Shown here in pieces: positions 9,214-15,806 of a stretch of 64,000 nt of DNA. The position numbers were made by a program, and so were the translations under genes. The DNA lies in contig DAOTXS010000076.1 of the NCBI GenBank assembly GCA_034435055.1, positions 1 through 64,000 on the forward strand, written 5' to 3'. The DNA comes from DAOTXS01 sp034435055. GTDB taxonomy: Bacteria > Chloroflexota > Anaerolineae > UBA4142. The notes beneath the pieces were generated by a model. That model was given only the letters and a program-made list of their open reading frames with translations, made no database searches and was not told the origin of the DNA. Position 1 is the first letter of the stretch. The number at the start of each line of letters is the position of its first letter.

Positions 9214-9741
9214 TTATTTTTTCTTCGCTACTTTGACCATCGTCGGGCGTAGCACCCGGTCGTTCAATTTGTAACCCTTTTGCAATTCGGCGATGACGAT
9301 GCCGTCTTCGTGCTGATCGGTCTCTTCGTGAATCACCGCCTCGTGCACGTTCGGGTCGAACGGTTTATTCAACGCGTCGATGGTTTTCAACCCCTCCGCT
9401 TCGAGTAACATTTGCATTTTGCGTGCAATCAGCATCACGCCGTCGATCCACGTCAGATCGCGCAAATTGTCCGGGATCGTTTGCGCCGCGCGATCAAAAT
9501 CGTCGAGGATCGGCAAGAGCCGCGCGATGAGCGTCGCGTTGAAAAATTTGCTCATCTCCGCCGCGTCTTTCTCGGTGCGCTTTTTATAGTTGGATAAATC
9601 CGCCGCCGCACGTCGCCAGTTGTCCAAATACTCCGCCGATTTTGCGCGTTCCTGCTCCACAAGTTTTTTCAATTCTGTCGCATCGTCCGGTAGTTCGGCT
9701 GGTGTCAATGCTTCGGGATTGTCTTTGATTTCTTCTGCCAT
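9214..9741 (-). CDS. grpE: Nucleotide exchange factor GrpE
   Basis: 175 residues, typical length. GrpE releases ADP from DnaK. The N-terminal half is charged and predicted coiled coil (K-K-L-V-E-Q-E-R-A-K-S-A-E-Y-L-D-N-W-R-R-A-A-A-D), and the C-terminal beta domain carries the family pattern H-E-A-V ... V-I-A-E-L-Q-K-G-Y-K-L-N-D-R-V-L-R-P. A GGAGG box lies about 10 bases before the ATG. It is the middle gene of the CIRCE-controlled operon, 84 bases before dnaK's upstream repeat region begins and 92 bases after hrcA. Confidence 0.97.
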   Translation of the reverse strand: MAEEIKDNPEALTPAELPDDATELKKLVEQERAKSAEYLDNWRRAAADLSNYKKRTEKDAAEMSKFFNATLIARLLPILDDFDRAAQTIPDNLRDLTWIDGVMLIARKMQMLLEAEGLKTIDALNKPFDPNVHEAVIHEETDQHEDGIVIAELQKGYKLNDRVLRPTMVKVAKKK

Positions 9742-9761
9742 TTATCCTAAACCTCCGTTTC

Positions 9762-9823
9762 AGTAAGCAGTAGGCGGTAGGCAGAAAGCAGTTAACTCTG
9801 CCTTCTGCCAACTGCGTACTGCC
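9762..9823. repeat. Word-like repeat (AGGCAGAAAGCAG type) between hrcA and grpE
   Basis: Reiterated variants of GTAGGCAGAAAGCAG on one side face their complements CTGCCTTCTGCC on the other, giving an imperfect hairpin. A related copy lies at 50457-50487 before xdhC. Confidence 0.6.
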
Positions 9824-9833
9824 TTCTATGCTT

Positions 9834-10859
9834 TTATCGTCCGTACATCCGCGCCATCAAATCGTCGAGCAAACTCGACACGTACCGCACCACGCCGATT
9901 GTGCGCGCGTACTGCATTCGCACCGGTCCCAGCACGCCAATCACGCCGCTCGATTCGCCGGGCACGCCGTAACGCGACAAGACCATACTGTAATCGGTCA
10001 TTTCGTCGCGCCGGCTTTCGCCGCCGATGACAACTTGGACGCCGCGCTCCGGCGCCCAATCGCTCAACATCTGCTCCAGAAAGGTGCGTTGCTCCAGCAT
10101 TTCCAACAACGTTTGCATGCGCTCGATGGCGGCGAATTCCGGCTGGCGTAGAATATCCAGAATGCCGTCGCGGTACACATCGTGCGACGAACGATGATCG
10201 ATCTGTTGCATCAGCGCCACGACGATGTTGACGACGGTGGCTTCGAACGCAGTGAGCGCCAATGTCGAACTCTTGATTTGCTCGGCGGTGAGTCCGCCAA
10301 AATGATCGCTCAACCGATTGGAAATCCGCATCAGTTCTTCTTGCGCAATCGATTGGCTGAGCGCGAGCATCTGTTGCTTGACGGTGCCATCCTGCAAAAC
10401 CAAGACGAGCAGGGCAATCTGTTCGCTGATCGAGACGAGTTGCAAATTCTTGAAACGACATCGCGTCGATTGCGGTGCCGTTACCAGCGCGGTGTTGCGC
10501 GACGTGTGCGCGAGTACCGCCGCCGCCAGTCGCATCCATTGATCCACATCGAGCGTAACTTGGTGGAACTGGTGGCGAATCATTCGCTGTTCCACCGGCG
10601 GCAGTTCGAACTCTTGCATCAGCGATTCGACAAAATACCGATAACCCTTTTCGGTTGGGATGCGCCCGGCAGATGTGTGCGGGTGCGTCAAGTACCCCAA
10701 ATCCTCCAGGACGGCGAGTTCGTTACGAATCGTCGCCGAACTGACATCGGCGAGCCCGCGTTTGCGAAGCGTCTCCGACCCAATCGGCTGAGCCGATTCG
10801 ACATATTGCTTGACGACAAGTTCAAGGATTTTTTCTTGACGTTTGGTTAAACTTGCCAT
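9834..10859 (-). CDS. hrcA: Heat-inducible transcription repressor HrcA
   Basis: 341 residues, full length. HrcA dimers bind the CIRCE operator and repress class I heat-shock genes. The N-terminal winged helix shows the family stretch G-S-E-T-L ... S-S-A-T-I-R-N-E-L-A-x-L-E-D-L-G-Y-L, then H-P-H-T-S-A-G-R-I-P-T-x-K-G-Y-R-Y-F-V. The middle GAF-like and C-terminal domains follow (V-V-I-G-G-E, G-V-I-G-V-L-G-P-x-R-M-x-Y). First gene of the operon hrcA-grpE-dnaK; a CIRCE copy and a sigma70 promoter lie directly upstream, so it represses its own operon. Confidence 0.97.
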   Translation of the reverse strand: MASLTKRQEKILELVVKQYVESAQPIGSETLRKRGLADVSSATIRNELAVLEDLGYLTHPHTSAGRIPTEKGYRYFVESLMQEFELPPVEQRMIRHQFHQVTLDVDQWMRLAAAVLAHTSRNTALVTAPQSTRCRFKNLQLVSISEQIALLVLVLQDGTVKQQMLALSQSIAQEELMRISNRLSDHFGGLTAEQIKSSTLALTAFEATVVNIVVALMQQIDHRSSHDVYRDGILDILRQPEFAAIERMQTLLEMLEQRTFLEQMLSDWAPERGVQVVIGGESRRDEMTDYSMVLSRYGVPGESSGVIGVLGPVRMQYARTIGVVRYVSSLLDDLMARMYGR

Positions 10860-10880
10860 AAAATTAGAACCTGATTCTGT

Positions 10881-10907
10881 TTAGCACTCTCGATATGCGA
10901 GTGCCAA
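10881..10907 (-). promoter_or_regulatory. CIRCE operator
   Basis: TTAGCACTC, nine bases, GAGTGCCAA: eight of nine positions of each arm of the classical CIRCE inverted repeat match, with the standard 9-base spacer. It lies 22 bases before the hrcA start and just downstream of the promoter's -10 box, as expected for HrcA repression. Confidence 0.95.
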
Positions 10908-10908
10908 G

Positions 10909-10937
10909 ATAATACCACAACCCTTTCTCTCTGTCAA
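10909..10937 (-). promoter_or_regulatory. Sigma70 promoter of hrcA-grpE-dnaK
   Basis: Read on the minus strand: TTGACA (10932-10937), a 17-base spacer, TATTAT (10909-10914). The -35 box is perfect and transcription would start inside or just before the CIRCE element. Confidence 0.85.
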
Positions 10938-11046
10938 GCATTCGCAAAGAAATTCTTGCGCTTGATTAGCGTAGCCATACGGAATCCAATCACGTAGCCA
11001 ATCGATGGGTCGAATAAACCACCTGCAGCGATGGCTTGAGGAGTGG

Positions 11047-11076
11047 TTGACAAATGTGTAACATTCCGCTTATAAT
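11047..11076 (+). promoter_or_regulatory. Sigma70 promoter of the S1-protein/ftsK/infA run
   Basis: TTGACA (11047-11052), 18-base spacer, TATAAT (11071-11076), both consensus. The implied 5' leader before the ATG at 11230 is about 145 bases, long enough for translational control; no known riboswitch was recognised in it. Confidence 0.8.
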
Positions 11077-11229
11077 GCCCAAAGAGTTGTGCAGTCGCGC
11101 TGTCGGGTTGCTGTTGATTGCTGGGGTGAATGTCATCTTTTTGGTGTCGTCGGTTGTTCCACCCTGTCTCACGTAGACGCGCGTGGAAGAACCGATTTTT
11201 TGTTTTCAAGGTATTGAGGAGTATTGCGA

Positions 11230-12243
11230 ATGACCCAAGCCAAACCTTACGATGATCATCTGGATGATGAATACTGGCGAATGGTGTTGGGCGAAACCTC
11301 ACCCGCCGCGCCGCCGATGCCCAGCGTTCCGCCGGCAATCAGTGGCTGGACGCGCGCTGAGGCAAGTTACGCGCAAGGTGAAACGCTCGAACTCAAAGTG
11401 ATTGGCTACAATCGCGGTGGACTGTTGGTCGATTTGGGCGACGTGAACGGATTTGTGCCAGCGTCGCAATTGAGTAACCTGCCCCGCCAGTTAACCGATG
11501 AAGATCGGATGAACACGCTCGCGCGGTACGTTGATACACACTTGCGCCTCAAAGTCATCGAGTTTGATCGCGCGCGCAATCGTTTGATCTTATCCGAGCG
11601 CGTTGCCAATCCGCCGGTCTCGCGCACCGATCAACTCCTCGCCGAAATTCAGCCGAATGAAACGCGTCGTGGTACCGTGCGCAACGTGACCAACTTTGGC
11701 GCGTTCATCGATTTGGGCGGCGTCGAAGGATTGATCCACGTTTCGGAATTATCGTGGCAGTACGTTGCGCATCCGCGCGATGTCTTGTCGCCGGGCCAAG
11801 AAATCGATGTGTTTGTGATGGAAGTCGACCGCGAGCAGAAACGGATTGCGTGCAGTCTCAAGCGGCTCAAGCCAAATCCGTGGACGGACATTACGACTAA
11901 AATCAAGCCGGGCGATTGGGTCAGCGGCGTCGTCACCAGTGTCGTTGCGTTTGGCGCGTTCGTCCGCGTCGCCGAAGGTGTGGAAGGATTGTTGCACATT
12001 TCGGAATTGGCGGGCAAGGATTTTTCGCACCCGCGCGATTTATTGCAAGAAGGTCAGACGATTCAAGTCCGCGTGATGGAACTGGAGCCAAGCCAGCAAC
12101 GGATCAAACTTAGTCTGCGCCAGATGATCGAACGCGGCAACGGCTCCGATCCCGCCCGTGATAGTCAGTGGATCGAAGCGTGGGACCAAGTCCCGCCGCC
12201 GCCCGATAACGATGATAATTATTGGGAGAGTCTCATCAAGTAA
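11230..12243 (+). CDS. Three-domain S1 RNA-binding protein (ribosomal protein S1-like)
   Basis: 337 residues from the ATG at 11230, which has a GAGGAG box 8 bases upstream; a TTG six bases earlier is too close to that box. Three S1 OB-folds are visible: residues ~35-105 (G-G-L-L-V-D-L-G-D-V-N-G-F-V-P-A-S), ~135-205 (N-F-G-A-F-I-D-L-G-G-V-E-G-L-I-H-V-S-E-L) and ~215-290 (A-F-G-A-F-V-R-V-A-E-G-V-E-G-L-L-H-I-S-E-L). It should bind mRNA at the ribosome, as a short bS1 homologue; a general RNA-binding role is the alternative. The stop overlaps the ftsK start (TAATG), so the two are coupled. Confidence 0.85.
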   Translation: MTQAKPYDDHLDDEYWRMVLGETSPAAPPMPSVPPAISGWTRAEASYAQGETLELKVIGYNRGGLLVDLGDVNGFVPASQLSNLPRQLTDEDRMNTLARYVDTHLRLKVIEFDRARNRLILSERVANPPVSRTDQLLAEIQPNETRRGTVRNVTNFGAFIDLGGVEGLIHVSELSWQYVAHPRDVLSPGQEIDVFVMEVDREQKRIACSLKRLKPNPWTDITTKIKPGDWVSGVVTSVVAFGAFVRVAEGVEGLLHISELAGKDFSHPRDLLQEGQTIQVRVMELEPSQQRIKLSLRQMIERGNGSDPARDSQWIEAWDQVPPPPDNDDNYWESLIK

Positions 12244-14546
12244 TGTCGCCGCGTAAATCACGCACTCAAAAAGAACACCCGGAACAACTCTCGCTCTTTG
12301 AGCGCTTGGGCTTGAGCATTTCTACCGCGCGCGTGCGCGAGATCGCCGGCGTTATTGTGTTTCTGATCGGCGGCATCACGTTGCTCACCTTTTTCGGCGT
12401 TACACGCGGCACCGTTGGCGATCTGTGGGCAGGCGCGTTGCGCGCGTTGTTTGGTTGGGGCGCATTCGTTTTACCGCTCGCGGCATTTGTCGCGGGCGCG
12501 CTGTTGTTACGCCGCGGCGAAACCATTGAACGCAAAATCGAATGGGGTCGCATTTTCGCCGCCGAAATCTTTTTCGCCGTCGTGATTGCACTCGTCCATT
12601 TCTTCACACCATCGACGAATCCAGCGACGTTGGCGCAAAACGGCGACGGCGGCGGATTTGTCGGTTATGCCATTAGTTACGGCATCGCTTCGCTCGTCGG
12701 TGATACGACAACCACCATCGGATTAATTTTAGTTGGCGCGTTGACGATTCCCGGCATGCTGGGTTTGAGCGCGCTCCAATTGCGCGCGTGGAGTGATGCG
12801 CTTGCCGCGCGTGCGAGCCAAACAAAACCCGTGCCTGCCAGAATCACCGCGCCAACCAAAACTGCTGGCGATGATTTTCCGGCACCCAAAGCCAAACCGC
12901 TTGCGCCCTTTGTGCAACCGTCGAGCAAACCGATCCCGGCACCGACAGAAAAAATAACCAAGCCACCGCTCGAATCCGCGCCGACGGTTCGGCCCGTCTT
13001 TGGTACCAAGCCGCCGATGAAAATGCCGGGCACGCCGCAACCGATTCTCACGCCGCGCACACGCACCCGGCGACGCACGCCGCAATTGCCGTCGATTGAA
13101 ATTCTCGATCCATCGAACGAAGCCAAATACAGTTCCGACGAAGCGCGGCGGCAAGGGGCGACGATTGTCGAAACGCTCGCCAATTTTGGCATCCCGGTCG
13201 AATTGCTCGACGATGAGATTCGCGTCGGTCCGACCATCACGCAATTCGGTTTAAAACCCGGTTTTGTCCAAGTCCGCACCGGCGATGGCAAAACCCAACA
13301 ACGCAAAGTGCCGGTCAATCGCATTGTAACCTTGCAACACGATTTGGAACTCGCGCTCGCGCGCGCGCCGATTCGCATCGAAGCGCCGGTGCCCGGGCGT
13401 CCGATTGTCGGCATCGAAGTGCCGAACCAAGCCATTTCAGTCGTCTCGTTGCGCGGCGTGATGGACAGCGACACGTTCAAGAACAAAAAGAAAAAGTCCG
13501 GCTTGGCGATTGCCTTGGGCCGCGATGTTTCCGGCGCATCCGAAGTCGCTGACCTTGGAGCGATGCCGCATTTGCTCATCGCCGGCGCAACCGGCTCCGG
13601 CAAATCCGTTTGCATCAACGCCATCGTCGCGTGTCTCTTGTTCAACAACTCGCCCGATGACTTGCGTTTGATTATGATCGATCCTAAACGTGTCGAGTTG
13701 GTGAATTTCAACGGCATCCCGCATCTGTTGGGTCCCGTCGTCGTCAACACCGATGAAGTGGTGTCGTGTTTACGCTGGCTCACGCGCGAGATGGATCAAC
13801 GATTCAATTTATTTGCGAAAGAAAAAGTTCGCAACATCGACGCGTACAACGAAAAGATGAAAAGAAGCGACGGCGACACGATGCCGTACATCGTCGCGCT
13901 GATCGACGAGTTGGCAGACTTGATGCTCGCCGCGCCGGAAGAAACCGAAAAGTTATTGACGCGGCTCGCCCAAATGGCGCGCGCGACCGGCATTCATTTG
14001 GTCATTGCCACGCAACGCCCGTCGGTTGATGTGGTAACCGGTCTCATCAAAGCGAATTTTCCATCGCGCATTTCATTTGCGGTTACCAGCAGTGTCGATT
14101 CGCGCGTCGTGCTCGACACGCCGGGCGCGGAAAAATTGCTGGGCAAAGGCGATATGCTTTATATGGCGAATGATTCGTCGAAGCTATTTCGCTTACAGGG
14201 CTGTTTCGTGTCCGACGACGAATTATCGCGGCTCGTACATTTCTGGCGCGAGAAAGCCATCACCGATATGCGCGAAGTTGCCGAAGTGCCGCCGTGGAAA
14301 GACCTCGGCAACGGCAAAGAGAGCGGCGACGATGTACTGATCGAAGAGGCGATCCAGATTGCCGCCGAGTTGGATCACCTTTCGATTTCCTTATTGCAAC
14401 GCAAACTGGGAATCGGTTATCCGCGCGCGGCGCGCTTGATGGATCAATTGGAAGAACGCGGCATTGTCAGCCACGACGATGACGGCGGCAAGGGACGCTT
14501 GGTGCTGAAAGAGGAACCGGCGGCAACGCCGAAGAAGAAAAAATAA
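12243..14546 (+). CDS. ftsK: DNA translocase FtsK/SpoIIIE
   Basis: 767 residues. Pumps chromosomal DNA during cell division. The start ATG at 12243 overlaps the preceding stop by one base. Residues ~25-180 hold about four membrane helices; a Pro/Thr/Lys linker (~195-290) follows; the motor domain shows Walker A G-A-T-G-S-G-K-S-V (~450) and Walker B L-R-L-I-M-I-D-P-K-R-V-E-L. The C-terminal gamma winged helix (L-S-I-S-L-L-Q-R-K-L-G-I-G-Y-P-R-A-A-R-L-M-D) would read KOPS-like sequences. Length and domain order are normal for the family. Confidence 0.96.
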   Translation: MSPRKSRTQKEHPEQLSLFERLGLSISTARVREIAGVIVFLIGGITLLTFFGVTRGTVGDLWAGALRALFGWGAFVLPLAAFVAGALLLRRGETIERKIEWGRIFAAEIFFAVVIALVHFFTPSTNPATLAQNGDGGGFVGYAISYGIASLVGDTTTTIGLILVGALTIPGMLGLSALQLRAWSDALAARASQTKPVPARITAPTKTAGDDFPAPKAKPLAPFVQPSSKPIPAPTEKITKPPLESAPTVRPVFGTKPPMKMPGTPQPILTPRTRTRRRTPQLPSIEILDPSNEAKYSSDEARRQGATIVETLANFGIPVELLDDEIRVGPTITQFGLKPGFVQVRTGDGKTQQRKVPVNRIVTLQHDLELALARAPIRIEAPVPGRPIVGIEVPNQAISVVSLRGVMDSDTFKNKKKKSGLAIALGRDVSGASEVADLGAMPHLLIAGATGSGKSVCINAIVACLLFNNSPDDLRLIMIDPKRVELVNFNGIPHLLGPVVVNTDEVVSCLRWLTREMDQRFNLFAKEKVRNIDAYNEKMKRSDGDTMPYIVALIDELADLMLAAPEETEKLLTRLAQMARATGIHLVIATQRPSVDVVTGLIKANFPSRISFAVTSSVDSRVVLDTPGAEKLLGKGDMLYMANDSSKLFRLQGCFVSDDELSRLVHFWREKAITDMREVAEVPPWKDLGNGKESGDDVLIEEAIQIAAELDHLSISLLQRKLGIGYPRAARLMDQLEERGIVSHDDDGGKGRLVLKEEPAATPKKKK

Positions 14547-14557
14547 ACGGAGGATTT

Positions 14558-14812
14558 ATGCCCAGACCCAGACCGGTGCAAGAAGACGAAGGCAAGAAAA
14601 AAGACGTGATTGAAGCAGAAGGAATTGTAACCGAAGCCCTTCCCAACGCAATGTTCCGCGTCCAACTCGACAGCGGACATTCGGTGCTTGCGCACATTTC
14701 CGGCAAGATGCGGATGTACTACATTCGCATTCTGCTGGGTGACCGCGTTACCGTCGAACTGTCGCCGTACGATTTGACGCGCGGGCGCATCACGTATCGC
14801 TTTAAAAAATAA
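14558..14812 (+). CDS. infA: Translation initiation factor IF-1
   Basis: 84 residues including a 17-residue charged N-terminal extension over the usual ~72. The core reads V-I-E-A-E-G-I-V-T-E-A-L-P-N-A-M-F-R-V, then H-I-S-G-K-M-R-M-Y-Y-I-R-I-L-x-G-D-R-V-T-V-E-L-S-P-Y-D-L-T-R-G-R-I-T-Y-R, a textbook IF-1 OB-fold that occupies the ribosomal A site during initiation. A GGAGG box lies 5 bases before the ATG, 11 bases after ftsK. Its placement with ftsK rather than in the ribosomal-protein cluster is unusual. Confidence 0.96.
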   Translation: MPRPRPVQEDEGKKKDVIEAEGIVTEALPNAMFRVQLDSGHSVLAHISGKMRMYYIRILLGDRVTVELSPYDLTRGRITYRFKK

Positions 14813-14838
14813 TTTCCGTTGCCCGTTGAGGTGTGGCG

Positions 14839-15714
14839 ATGAACACCCAAACCATCGATCCGAAATCGATCCGCCCCTCGCCGATTGCCGGCACGTGGTA
14901 TCCCAGCGCGCCGCGTGAATTGGCGCAAACCGTTGACGATTATCTTGCGCACGCGAAATATTTTTCGACGACGGATGAACTTATTGCTTTGATTTCTCCG
15001 CACGCGGGTTATCCATACTCCGGCCAAACTGCCGCGTACGCCTATCGTCAACTCGAACATCGCCAATTCGATACGGTTGTGCTGCTGGGACCCAGCCACT
15101 ATGACGATTTCGGTGCGTATGCGATCAGCGCGAAAAAATATTACGGCACGCCGCTTGGCGCAGTCGAACTCGATCAACCGTTCATCGCCGAGTTGAGCAA
15201 GCGCGTCCACCTTATGCGCGTCGAACGTGACCGCGAACACTCGCTGGAAATTCAGTTGCCATTTCTCCAACGCTGTCTGGGCGATTTCAAACTCGTGCCG
15301 ATTATGATGTCGCTCCCATTTTACATTGTTGGCGAAAAAGCGCTACGCCCGAGCGAACAACTTGCCACCGCGCTCGCGGAACTCGCGCGCGACCGGCGCG
15401 TCCTCTTTGTCGCCTCGTCCGATCTTTCGCATCTGCCGGATTATCAAGCCGTCAAACATTTCGACGCGCGCACCGAAGAGTTGGTTGCCTCGTTCAATCT
15501 TTCCGAACTTGTGCGTTATATGTGGGCGGAGGGAGAGTGTCGCGCGTGCGGCGACTCGCCGATTGTGACCGCGTTGCTCGCGGCAAAAATATTAGGCGCA
15601 GATCGCGCACAAGTTTTACATCGCACCAATTCCGGCGACGTGACCGGCGAACGGCAACATTCCCAGTATGTCGTCGGATATATGGCGGTGGGTGTGTACA
15701 AATCCAAGTTGTGA
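14839..15714 (+). CDS. amrB: MEMO1-family protein (AmmeMemoRadiSam system protein B)
   Basis: 291 residues. The N-terminal pattern R-P-S-P-I-A-G-T-W-Y-P, then L-I-S-P-H-A-G-Y-x-Y-S-G-x-x-A-A-Y-A-Y, L-L-G-P-S-H, E-H-S-L-E-I-Q-L-P-F-L and S-S-D-L-S-H are those of the MEMO/AmrB fold related to extradiol dioxygenases, with metal-binding His and Asp/Glu residues kept. In prokaryotes it is usually found near AMMECR1 and a radical-SAM protein; neither is visible here. The ATG at 14839 is preferred to the GTG at 14833 because of the GAGGTG box upstream. Biochemical function is not settled for the family. Confidence 0.88.
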   Translation: MNTQTIDPKSIRPSPIAGTWYPSAPRELAQTVDDYLAHAKYFSTTDELIALISPHAGYPYSGQTAAYAYRQLEHRQFDTVVLLGPSHYDDFGAYAISAKKYYGTPLGAVELDQPFIAELSKRVHLMRVERDREHSLEIQLPFLQRCLGDFKLVPIMMSLPFYIVGEKALRPSEQLATALAELARDRRVLFVASSDLSHLPDYQAVKHFDARTEELVASFNLSELVRYMWAEGECRACGDSPIVTALLAAKILGADRAQVLHRTNSGDVTGERQHSQYVVGYMAVGVYKSKL

Positions 15715-15729
15715 TTCTATCAAATTCCT

Positions 15730-15797
15730 AGCGACGGAAGACGGAGGACAGAGGACAGACGCAGGCATCGGTCGTCGGTCATTCGTCCTCCGTCGAT
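15730..15797. repeat. Word-like repeat (GACGGAGGACAGAGGAC type) directly before priA
   Basis: Tandem variants of ACGGAGGACAGAGGAC face the complement GTCCTCCGTC, forming an imperfect hairpin. It ends about 10 bases before the priA ATG and appears to replace the ribosome binding region. Confidence 0.6.
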
Positions 15798-15806
15798 GAT
15801 TTTCAA

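Noticed and set aside
9762..9823. CRISPR-like array from reiterated AGGCAGAAAGCAG words
   Set aside because: Units are short, variable, without constant-length spacers and without cas genes.
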